From: an uncultured Clostridia bacterium
GTDB taxonomy: Bacteria > Bacillota > Clostridia > Lachnospirales > Lachnospiraceae
DNA: 16,402 bases
Assembly (NCBI GenBank): GCA_946405675.1
Contig: CAMJIC010000027.1
Location: 1-16,402 of the forward strand
Reading direction: 5' to 3'
The notes beneath the pieces are model-generated. The model had not been told where the DNA came from. It saw only the letters and a list, made by a program, of their open reading frames with translations, and searched no databases. Of the stretch, positions 1 through 5,986 are shown one piece after another. The number at the start of each line of letters is the position of its first letter. The stretch's first letter is position 1. The position numbers were made by a program, and so were the translations under genes.

Positions 1-40
1 ATAGCCTGCCCGACCGTTCAGTGAACAGCAACCTGGCCAG

Positions 41-56
41 AGTGTGACTTGTAACT
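41..56 (-). repeat. 16-bp intergenic motif, copy A
   Basis: The minus strand reads AGTTACAAGTCACACT, starting within the stop codon of the AraC gene. It matches the consensus RGKTACAAGYCAYACY shared with copies at 5945, 9420 and 10238. Function unknown. Confidence 0.5.
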
Positions 57-931
57 TATAGAATAATCTTGCGCACTTCGCGCGGTGAACAGCCGTACAG
101 TTCCTTAAAATGCTTCCGGAAATGCTTATAGTTTGTCAGCCCGTTGTCCTCCAGCAGCTTCATGATCGGCTCGTCGGTCGTGATGAGGTCGTGGTAGAAA
201 TGTGCGATCCTCACTCTGGTGAGGTGCTCCAGGAAGGTCATCCCGATGCTTTGATGGAACAGCCGGCTGAAATATTCCCGCGACAGCCCAAAGGCGGAAG
301 AAACTGTCTGAAGTGACAGGGGCTTCTCGTAATTTTCCTCTATATATGCAAGAATCTGCCTCACTCGTTCAAGATCCTGCGTCACTTCAGGGATCTGCCC
401 TCCCTTGACTTCCTCCGAAAAATCCTGGACCAGGTGGTAAAGGATGTCCAGTACGATCGATTCCGTTTTGAGGCGGAACCCGGTCGGTTCATTGATATAA
501 AGCGGTACCAGCCTTTTAAACAGTTCGCAGATCTCAAGGAACCCATCCAGCTGCTCTTCTTTCAGGCTCTCCCTTAGGCAGAAGTAACGCCTGTTGACGA
601 TCCCCTCCCGCTGTGAAAGGTCTCCTGCGCGGGCGGAGAGGAATTCCTTGTCCGCACGGATCCTGATCTGCATAAAGCTTTCCTTGCACTGCAGTTCAAA
701 GACACGTCCTGAATCGATCACGATGAATTCCCCCTGCACAAGGGATACCTGCTGTCCGTCCAGAAGGATCCTTGCGTTTCCATTCAGAAGGTAAATGATC
801 TCCAGGCTGCTGTTCCAGTGCGCGGCATGATACTGCCCCCGGTCAGTCACGAAATCCACCTGAAGCCTGCTTTCCTGCGCCTCAAAATGCTTGAGCCTGT
901 GTCCATAATTCCTGCTTCCGTCCTGTCCCAT
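56..931 (-). CDS. AraC-family transcriptional regulator with N-terminal cupin-like domain
   Basis: This is a 291-residue cytoplasmic DNA-binding regulator. The first part (about residues 25-110) looks like a cupin ligand-sensing barrel: HWNSSLEIIYLLNG, then a glycine turn and GEFIVIDSG. The last 100 residues hold the two helix-turn-helix motifs of the AraC family: AYIEENYEKPLSLQTVSSAFGLS, then YFSRLFHQSIGMTF, and near the end NGLTNYKHFRKHFKELYGCSPREVRK. The frame is open to 1048, but I chose the ATG at 929-931 because GGGGAAG lies about 5 bases before it and the upstream 39 residues (Arg-rich, no domain) do not look like protein. The gene is divergent from the 64-residue gene at 1133. AraC proteins often act on a divergent neighbour, so that gene is the first candidate target. 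The inducer is unknown; cupin AraC regulators often sense sugars, but nothing here shows it. Confidence 0.9.
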   Translation of the reverse strand: MGQDGSRNYGHRLKHFEAQESRLQVDFVTDRGQYHAAHWNSSLEIIYLLNGNARILLDGQQVSLVQGEFIVIDSGRVFELQCKESFMQIRIRADKEFLSARAGDLSQREGIVNRRYFCLRESLKEEQLDGFLEICELFKRLVPLYINEPTGFRLKTESIVLDILYHLVQDFSEEVKGGQIPEVTQDLERVRQILAYIEENYEKPLSLQTVSSAFGLSREYFSRLFHQSIGMTFLEHLTRVRIAHFYHDLITTDEPIMKLLEDNGLTNYKHFRKHFKELYGCSPREVRKIIL

Positions 932-1022
932 ATATCTTCCCCTGTTCGCTCTCCGCCTCTTTTTCTGTCCCCTTTCGACCCGGAAGCTGTCAGAAAGGAA
1001 ACCTGTCATTCCCGAAACATAT

Positions 1023-1050
1023 GTCAATATTAACCCAAAACAGGTCAATA
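1023..1050. promoter_or_regulatory. Direct repeats GTCAATA spaced 21 bp, candidate AraC-type operator
   Basis: GTCAATA occurs at 1023-1029 and again at 1044-1050, exactly 21 bp apart, in the gap between the AraC gene and the divergent small gene. AraC-family monomers classically bind direct half-sites two helical turns apart. The right copy sits just upstream of the candidate -35 of the small gene, a usual activator position. The repeat is only 7 bp, so chance is possible. Confidence 0.4.
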
Positions 1051-1055
1051 AGCAA
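1027..1055 (-). promoter_or_regulatory. Weak candidate promoter of the AraC gene
   Basis: On the minus strand TTGCTT (1055-1050) and TAATAT (1032-1027) are separated by 17 bases. The match to sigma-A consensus is only moderate. It overlaps the GTCAATA repeats, so the regulator could control its own transcription. Confidence 0.3.
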
Positions 1056-1057
1056 CC

Positions 1058-1086
1058 TTATCCGACCCCCGTTTCAGCGTTATAGT
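1058..1086 (+). promoter_or_regulatory. Candidate promoter of the 64-residue gene
   Basis: TATAGT at 1081-1086 is a good -10. The -35 at 1058-1063 (TTATCC, spacer 17) is poor, as expected for an activator-dependent promoter. The transcript would start near 1093, about 40 bases before the ATG. Confidence 0.4.
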
Positions 1087-1132
1087 GGGAACCGTCATAA
1101 GGACAAAGAAATGATTTATTGGAGGTGGAATT

Positions 1133-1327
1133 ATGACGAATACAGCTACAACTTTTTATGGAAACAGACATTTCTCAGCTACAAACCCAAGAAAGAGTTC
1201 GCTGGCGGAAAAATTGGCAAAATACTTCAGAAGTAATGCAGGGTCAATCCTGTACAGCATGGCGGCATTCAACGGAAGCATCTATGGTTTCGCCAGGTAC
1301 AATATGCCCCAGTCTATAACAAAATAA
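1133..1327 (+). CDS. Small protein of 64 residues, function unknown
   Basis: I do not recognise this protein. The case for a real gene is the signals around it: GGAGGTGG (1121-1128) lies at ideal distance from the ATG, a -10 box lies 47 bases upstream, and a strong terminator begins 75 bases after the stop. The N-terminal third is polar (many Thr, Asn and Ser). The middle LAEKLAKYFRSN is a basic amphipathic stretch, followed by a mildly hydrophobic, aromatic and Gly-rich part (SILYSMAAFNGSIYGFARY). There is no Cys and no clear signal peptide. It is monocistronic, divergent from the AraC regulator, and probably controlled by it. It could be a small regulatory, membrane-active or stress peptide; the sequence does not decide. 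Confidence 0.6.
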   Translation: MTNTATTFYGNRHFSATNPRKSSLAEKLAKYFRSNAGSILYSMAAFNGSIYGFARYNMPQSITK

Positions 1328-1402
1328 CCGTTTCCTGCGGGATCATTCCCGTAAAAACGCTTTTCGATAAGCACTTCTAAGAATAAGTCCTGATCGAAAA
1401 GC

Positions 1403-1457
1403 ACATCAGGCCCCGCTCCGGGTGTGTTCCACATCCCGCGCGGGGCCTGATGTTTTT
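1403..1457 (+). terminator. Strong Rho-independent terminator
   Basis: ACATCAGGCCCCGC (1403-1416) pairs perfectly with 1440-1453 (14 bp). The 23-base loop can fold further (CGGG with CCCG), and five T follow at 1453-1457. It ends the small-gene transcript and insulates the promoter just downstream. Confidence 0.85.
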
Positions 1458-1465
1458 GTTGTGAG

Positions 1466-1495
1466 TTGTACAGCGCCAAAGCTTTATGATATAAT
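1466..1495 (+). promoter_or_regulatory. Sigma-A-type promoter of the cyclic-nucleotide-binding protein gene
   Basis: TTGTAC (1466-1471) and a perfect TATAAT (1490-1495) are separated by 18 bases. The predicted start is near 1502, leaving a leader of about 100 bases before the ATG at 1600. I see no clear riboswitch fold in the leader. Confidence 0.7.
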
Positions 1496-1599
1496 TTCCA
1501 GTAGATATCACCGGCGTCTTCCGAAGACCTTTCATCGTTTCTCCGGATTATCCTGAGGATTCGGGAGCGTCACCACATCTTACACAAAGGAGCGTTATT

Positions 1600-2514
1600 A
1601 TGGCGGAGAAAATTTTTAACAAAGGAGACATCATTTTCCAGCAGGGTGAACTGGGCAGCACTTTCTATCAGATCGAAGAGGGTTCCGTCGGCATCTTCGC
1701 AAAAGATCCTGACGGGCATGATTCTCTGAAGCTCACCGATCTGACCAAGGGACAGTTCGTAGGTGAGATGGCAGTCATCGACACGTTCCCGAGAAGCGCG
1801 GACGCGGTCTGTCAGGAAGACGGCACGAAGCTCATCGAGATCTCCGAGGCGGAGCTGAATTCATTTTTCGAGAAAGACCCTGACCGCATCACTCAGCTCA
1901 TGAAAGCACTCAGCACCCGGCTCCGTGACCTCACCAGGGATTATGATAAAGCCAAGGCGATCGCCGAGCAGGTAGGTGCCGCCGGGCTGGATCCGGATAA
2001 AGAATTCCTCCGCAGCCTGAGAAAGTATACCTATTACTACAAGACCATGCCGAACGAGATCCCGGAGCCCAGCGCGGAGTCCGTCCGTGAAAAGAAGGCA
2101 AAGAAGAAGCATTCGGAAGGCTTTGCGAAGAATGTCGTATCTTATCCTGCCGGAACCGTGATCTGCAGGGAAGGCGATCTGGTGGAGTGCATGTATGACA
2201 TCCACTATGGCCGTGTCGGGATCTACAATAACTATGGCACGCCTGACGAGGTACTGCTGACTACGCTTGCCGCAGACAATTTCTTCGGCGAGATGGGGAT
2301 GGTCTCCGGCCAGCCGAGAAGCGCGACTGCGGTTGCAATCGATCAGGACACAACCGTCGAGATCATCTATCCGGCTGATTTCAAAGAGCTTTTCGAGAAG
2401 AATCCGAGCAAGATTGATATGATCCTGCGCCATCTTTCCTCCAGGCTGAGAGTCCTCACCGCACAGTATCTGGAAGTATGCGGAAAGATCGCTGAGAAAG
2501 CAGAGGAAAATTAA
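1600..2514 (+). CDS. Tandem cyclic-nucleotide-binding domain protein without output domain
   Basis: This is a 304-residue soluble protein with two Crp/PKA-type cyclic-nucleotide-binding domains. Domain 1 spans about residues 4-120 and its phosphate-binding cassette is GEMAVIDTFPRSADA (55-69). Domain 2 spans about 176-295 with GEMGMVSGQPRSATA (230-244). In both cassettes the Glu (56, 231) that holds the ribose and the Arg (65, 240) that holds the phosphate are present, so both should bind ligand. A charged linker (about 140-175, many Lys and Glu) joins them. No helix-turn-helix, kinase or membrane part is visible, so output must pass through a partner. Ser follows the Arg in both cassettes; this fits cGMP in PKG-like proteins but also occurs in cAMP-binding Crp. 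AAGGAG precedes the ATG. The next gene downstream is a cyclase, the obvious source of its ligand. Confidence 0.9.
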   Translation: MAEKIFNKGDIIFQQGELGSTFYQIEEGSVGIFAKDPDGHDSLKLTDLTKGQFVGEMAVIDTFPRSADAVCQEDGTKLIEISEAELNSFFEKDPDRITQLMKALSTRLRDLTRDYDKAKAIAEQVGAAGLDPDKEFLRSLRKYTYYYKTMPNEIPEPSAESVREKKAKKKHSEGFAKNVVSYPAGTVICREGDLVECMYDIHYGRVGIYNNYGTPDEVLLTTLAADNFFGEMGMVSGQPRSATAVAIDQDTTVEIIYPADFKELFEKNPSKIDMILRHLSSRLRVLTAQYLEVCGKIAEKAEEN

Positions 2515-2548
2515 TCCGCAGATTCCGGAACTGTATCCGGAACGCATG

Positions 2549-2577
2549 AGCCGAGCCTGCCGGCGGCAGGCTCGGCT
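2549..2577 (+). terminator. GC-rich hairpin after the binding-protein gene, possible terminator
   Basis: AGCCGAGCCTGCC (2549-2561) pairs with 2565-2577 around a 3-base loop, a perfect 13-bp stem beginning 35 bases after the stop codon. No T run follows, so this may be a weak terminator or an RNA-stability element rather than a full stop. Confidence 0.5.
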
Positions 2578-2608
2578 GTCACTACGGCGAGGCTTTCCAA
2601 CGCAGCAG

Positions 2609-2659
2609 ATGAGCGTTTGGACAAGTCAGATGTACAAGTTATTCTGTAACAGATCCTTA
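2609..2659 (+). repeat. 51-bp dispersed repeat, copy P1
   Basis: This stretch, starting ATGAGCGTTTGGACAAG, is identical over all 51 bases to the minus-strand sequence 16402-16352 at the right edge. Each copy lies upstream of a gene in the same orientation as that gene. Identity stops at 2660; on the other side the window edge cuts the comparison. A diverged 27-bp core is present at 12487-12513. Confidence 0.9.
2617..2645 (+). promoter_or_regulatory. Candidate promoter of the cyclase gene inside repeat P1
   Basis: TTGGAC (2617-2622) and TATTCT (2640-2645) are separated by exactly 17 bases. The start would fall near 2652, about 100 bases before the cyclase ATG, so the cyclase could be expressed apart from the binding protein. 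The spacer holds ACAAGT twice, a possible regulator site. Confidence 0.5.
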
Positions 2660-2751
2660 GGTTCTGTAAACAATTCACTTAAATATCCTGCCTGTCTTTT
2701 TCTCCGATCTTACAGGTCGGAATCCGGTTGCATTGTCAGGAGCGTAAAACA

Positions 2752-4149
2752 ATGAGTATCTCCATTCAGACACAGTATCATATCATAGACAGCCTCTCCG
2801 AGGGGATCATGATGACGGACACGTCCGGAACCATCCTGTTCGCGAATCATGCTGCCTGCGAGCTCCTCGATCTTCCGTCGGACAGGATCCATCAGCAGAA
2901 GTTTGCAGCCCTTTTCTTTAACGATCCGGAAAATGACGCCTTTTCCCAGATCATTCTCGATGCAGTCTACTCATCCAGGGGCAGAAGCGAAGCTGTCGTT
3001 CCCTTCCATACCAAAAGCGGAACAAAGCACCTGAGAGTCTTTGTTTCCTTTTTTTCGCTGACGAAGAATGAAAAAGGGTTCATCATTGCCTTCACGGACC
3101 TGAGCAAGCTCCAGGAGATGAAAGACCTCTCGCAGGACATCGAACGTGTCAGCAAGATGAACCGGCAGCTGGAGATGCGCAACGACCTCCTGCAGAAAAC
3201 CTTTGGCATGTATGTTTCCGATACGCTGGTTCAGGAGCTTCTGGATAAGAAAAAAAGGCCGGAGCTTGGCGGGACAAAGCAGACGCTTTCGATCATGATG
3301 AGTGATCTGAGAGGCTTTACCGCCCTCTCCGAACAGATGGATGCCGAAGACCTGATCTCGATGCTGAATCATTATCTGGCCGCCATGACAGAAGTCATCC
3401 AGCAATACCACGGAACCATCATTGAGTTTATCGGAGATGGAATCATGGCAGTCTTTGGCGCTCCGATCCCCTCCAGGAACCATGCTGAGGAGGCCGTCGC
3501 CGCAGCCATCGGCATGCAGGCCGCCATGAGCAAGGTCAACCAGTGGAATGCAAAAAAAGGATATCCGCGGCTCGAGATGGGGATCGGCCTGAACACGGGC
3601 GATATGATCGTTGGCAATGTGGGCTCCAAAAAAAGAATGAAATATGGTGTCGTCGGGGATCAGGTGAACCTGTGCGGCCGGATTGAGAGTTACACGATCG
3701 GAGGTCAGGTTCTGATCTCCCCGTCTATGCGCGATGCCATCTCCAGCCCTCTGACAGTCGAGCGGGAGCTGACCGTTCAGCCAAAGGGCGTGGACCATGA
3801 GATTGTCCTGACCCATGTGACCGGCATCGGTGAACCCTATAACGTATCCATCAAGACCAAGAGCGACACGCAAAAGCAGCTGCCCGCTCCTCTTCCCGTC
3901 CGTTTCTCCTTCATCAAAGACAAGCACGTCCAGGAGCAGTGCCATTATGGCGGAATTACGGCTCTGGGCCGTTTCACCGCCGTCCTGGAAACGGAGACAG
4001 ACCTGAAGGTCTATGACAACCTTCAGATCCAGGCTGGCGGAAACCTCCTTTGCAAGGTTCTGGACACGTTGGATGGAGCCTCGTGCCTCATCCAGTTCAC
4101 CTCCATCCCGTCCGGTTTTTCCGCCTGGGTGAAACGCCACTCTTTATAA
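2752..4149 (+). CDS. PAS-class III nucleotidyl cyclase, possibly a guanylyl cyclase
   Basis: This 465-residue soluble enzyme would make cyclic AMP or GMP. A PAS sensor domain (about 8-117) is followed by a coiled-coil linker (120-150) and the class III catalytic domain (about 170-370). Metal-binding Asp185 (SDLRGFT) and Asp229 (FIGDGIMAVFG) and the transition-state Asn306 and Arg310 (VGDQVNLCGRIE) are intact, so the domain should be active as a homodimer. The purine-selecting positions are unusual: Glu225 replaces the Lys of adenylyl cyclases and Gly299 replaces the Asp or Thr. Glu there is typical of guanylyl cyclases. The last 80 residues form a beta-rich extra domain, perhaps PilZ-like, which I cannot name firmly. 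AGGAG lies 9 bases before the chosen ATG. The likely receptor of its product is the tandem binding protein just upstream. Confidence 0.92.
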   Translation: MSISIQTQYHIIDSLSEGIMMTDTSGTILFANHAACELLDLPSDRIHQQKFAALFFNDPENDAFSQIILDAVYSSRGRSEAVVPFHTKSGTKHLRVFVSFFSLTKNEKGFIIAFTDLSKLQEMKDLSQDIERVSKMNRQLEMRNDLLQKTFGMYVSDTLVQELLDKKKRPELGGTKQTLSIMMSDLRGFTALSEQMDAEDLISMLNHYLAAMTEVIQQYHGTIIEFIGDGIMAVFGAPIPSRNHAEEAVAAAIGMQAAMSKVNQWNAKKGYPRLEMGIGLNTGDMIVGNVGSKKRMKYGVVGDQVNLCGRIESYTIGGQVLISPSMRDAISSPLTVERELTVQPKGVDHEIVLTHVTGIGEPYNVSIKTKSDTQKQLPAPLPVRFSFIKDKHVQEQCHYGGITALGRFTAVLETETDLKVYDNLQIQAGGNLLCKVLDTLDGASCLIQFTSIPSGFSAWVKRHSL

Positions 4150-5856
4150 CTCCTGCGCTTCGTAGAGCCTGGCATACTCGCCGCCGGATGCCAGAAGCTC
4201 CTCATGCGTTCCCATTTCCCTGATCTGACCATCCTCGATCACAACGATCCGGTCCGCGTTCCTGACCGTGGACAGCCGGTGCGCAATGACAAAGGATGTC
4301 CTGCTGCGCATCAGTGCATCAAAGCTCTTCTGTATATGCTCCTCCGTAATCGTATCCAATGCGGAGGTTGCCTCATCCAGGATCAGCACCGCAGGATCCT
4401 TGAGGAAGATCCGCGCAATCGATACCCGCTGCCTCTGGCCGCCGGAAAGCCTGGTGCCCCGTTCCCCGACATAGGTATCAAAGCCCTTGGGCATATGCAG
4501 GATATCCTCATAGATCTCCGCCCGCCTTGCAGCCTCCTCCACCTCTGCGTCAGATGCCCCCGGTCTGCCATAACGGATGTTTTCCCGAATCGTATCCGCA
4601 AAAATGAATACCTCCTGCTGCACGATGCCGACACTGCTGCGAAGGGATTTCTTTGTCACATCACGGATATCCATTCCATCGATCCGAATCGATCCGGATT
4701 CCACGTCATAGAAACGCGGGATCAAATGGCAGAGCGTCGTCTTGCCTCCGCCGGAAGCGCCCACCACGGCGATCATCTCCCCGCCTCTGACATGCAGGTC
4801 GATATCATGCAGCACCTCCGGATTATGGATATAAGAAAAGCTCACATGATCCAGGTCGACACTGCCATGCCTGACCTGAAGCTCGACAGCATCCGGCTTT
4901 TCCCTGACGGAGGGTTTCATGGCCATCACTTCCTCAAATCTGCGAAGTCCTGCCATGCCGCTGGCAAAGGTCTCAGCAAACTGCGCCATTTTCCGGATGG
5001 GCGTTACAAAGGAGCTGACAAACAGGGTAAATGTGATCAGGTCGATATAATTCATCCGGTCCTGCATGATCAAGATGCCGCCCACTGCGATCACGACCGC
5101 CGGAAGGATCCCCATGAAGAACTCCTGGGAGGCATTAAAGATTCCCATGGCCCGGTAAAAATCCTTCTTCGCGCCCCGGTACTCCTGGTTCGCCGACCTG
5201 AAACGGGCGTTGTCCACCGCTTCGTTCGCGAAAGCCTTCGATGTTTTCATGCCCGACAGGCTGGATTCGATATCCGTGTTGATGCCTGCCAGCTTTTTCT
5301 TGACATTGGACGACGTGCGTGACATGTTCCGCCTCTGCATCATCGTGATGGCGAGGAAGACCGGGATCAGCACAGAAACCACCATGGCCAGACGCCATTC
5401 GATGGTAAACATAATGATCAGGGATCCCGCCACAGTGAGAACCGAGATCAGCAGATCCTCCGGCCCATGATGCGCCAGCTCCGTCACCTCAAACAGATCC
5501 CCCGTCAGACGGCTCATCAGGTTTCCGGTACGCATCTGGTCATAAAACTCAAAATCCAGCTCCTGCAGATGGTCAAACAGGTCCGCCCGGATATCTGTCT
5601 CAACCCGGATTCCGAAGGTGTGCCCCCAGTACGTCATGATGTAATAGCACACAGCCCTCAACAAATAGCACGCACCGACCACTGCCATCAGCGCAAAAAA
5701 CGCGTGGAACAGACGGTCCGGCAGCAAGGTATACATGGCATACCTGGACACCATTGGAAATGCAAGGTCAATGCCCGCGGCAAGCACCGCGCACATCATG
5801 TCCAGAATAAAAAGTTTCCTATGCGGCCTGAAATACCGCAGCAGTGTTTTCAACAT
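4144..5856 (-). CDS. ABC exporter half-transporter (permease-ATPase fusion)
   Basis: This 570-residue protein of the MsbA/MdlB/LmrA-like exporter type has a transmembrane domain (about 1-310, six helices) followed by an ATPase domain (about 325-570). The ATPase motifs are complete: Walker A GASGGGKT (366-373), Q-loop IVQQEVF (Q413/Q414), signature LSGGQRQR (from 470), Walker B LILDEATSALD (491-501) and H-loop His526. No partner half-transporter is adjacent, so a homodimer is likely. The substrate (drug, lipid or peptide) cannot be told. The frame is open to 5913, but I chose the ATG at 5856: the preceding AGAAGGGG is a usable ribosome binding site, and the residues upstream are encoded by part of a hairpin. 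The stop overlaps the convergent cyclase stop by 6 bp. No strong promoter is visible upstream, so read-through from the transporter gene at 5987 is possible. Confidence 0.93.
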   Translation of the reverse strand: MLKTLLRYFRPHRKLFILDMMCAVLAAGIDLAFPMVSRYAMYTLLPDRLFHAFFALMAVVGACYLLRAVCYYIMTYWGHTFGIRVETDIRADLFDHLQELDFEFYDQMRTGNLMSRLTGDLFEVTELAHHGPEDLLISVLTVAGSLIIMFTIEWRLAMVVSVLIPVFLAITMMQRRNMSRTSSNVKKKLAGINTDIESSLSGMKTSKAFANEAVDNARFRSANQEYRGAKKDFYRAMGIFNASQEFFMGILPAVVIAVGGILIMQDRMNYIDLITFTLFVSSFVTPIRKMAQFAETFASGMAGLRRFEEVMAMKPSVREKPDAVELQVRHGSVDLDHVSFSYIHNPEVLHDIDLHVRGGEMIAVVGASGGGKTTLCHLIPRFYDVESGSIRIDGMDIRDVTKKSLRSSVGIVQQEVFIFADTIRENIRYGRPGASDAEVEEAARRAEIYEDILHMPKGFDTYVGERGTRLSGGQRQRVSIARIFLKDPAVLILDEATSALDTITEEHIQKSFDALMRSRTSFVIAHRLSTVRNADRIVVIEDGQIREMGTHEELLASGGEYARLYEAQEL

Positions 5857-5902
5857 GAAATGCTTTTCCCCTTCTTTGATTATTTTTTCCCTATCGTATA
5901 CA

Positions 5903-5938
5903 GCAAAGCCCACTACAGAATCCTGTAATGGGCTTTGC
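5903..5938 (-). other. Long 16-bp hairpin between the two ABC transporter genes
   Basis: GCAAAGCCCACTACAG (5903-5918) pairs with 5923-5938 around a 4-base loop; the single non-Watson-Crick pair is G-U in the minus-strand RNA. It lies 49 bases after the stop of the fused transporter (5987) and 47 bases before the exporter ATG (5856). No T run follows on either strand, so it is not a classical terminator. It may be an attenuator, a processing site or a weak terminator. Confidence 0.6.
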
Positions 5939-5944
5939 CATAAA

Positions 5945-5960
5945 GGTTACAAGTCATACC
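5945..5960 (+). repeat. 16-bp intergenic motif, copy B
   Basis: GGTTACAAGTCATACC, on the plus strand, between the two transporter genes and beside the hairpin at 5903-5938. It is extended by TGATATC, compare copy C with TGATTTC. Function unknown. Confidence 0.5.
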
Positions 5961-5986
5961 TGATATCATCGGGAAGGTCCGGCAGA

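Larger units (their letters stand above)
2609..2755 (+). other. Possible 48-residue leader ORF overlapping the cyclase start
   Basis: An ORF starting inside repeat P1 (MSVWTSQMYKLFCNRSL and on) ends TGA at 2753-2755, overlapping the cyclase ATG as ATGA. Its first 17 residues recur at the right edge of the window and resemble the start of the 31-residue ORF at 12528. Against it: no good ribosome binding site at 2609, and the promoter inside P1 would start transcription after this ATG. Probably not translated, but the coincidence is noted. Confidence 0.2.

Noticed and set aside
1..40. Short palindromes GTTCAGTGAAC and CTGGCCAG downstream of the AraC gene as a terminator
   Set aside because: Stems are only 4-5 bp and no T run follows on the minus strand.
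932..1048. Longer AraC start at 1048
   Set aside because: The added 39 residues are basic and unlike the family, while the ATG at 931 has a ribosome binding site and fits the usual length near 290.
1861..2547. Minus-strand frame opposite the cyclic-nucleotide-binding gene
   Set aside because: It is antisense to both intact binding domains and has no domain of its own.
2609..2659. The 51-bp repeat as an insertion-sequence end
   Set aside because: No transposase, no matching inverted partner around the genes, and no target duplication visible; it cannot be fully excluded because copy P2 is cut by the window edge.
2971..4140. Long minus-strand open frame antisense to the cyclase
   Set aside because: The plus strand encodes complete PAS and cyclase domains here; the antisense product shows no family and is low-complexity His/Gly/Asp-rich, as expected of a shadow frame.
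4204..5322. Long plus-strand open frame opposite the ABC exporter
   Set aside because: It is antisense to conserved ATPase motifs, has no ribosome binding site or recognisable domain, and is typical of GC-rich shadow frames. The same holds for 5735-6766, 8348-9373 and 14603-15655.
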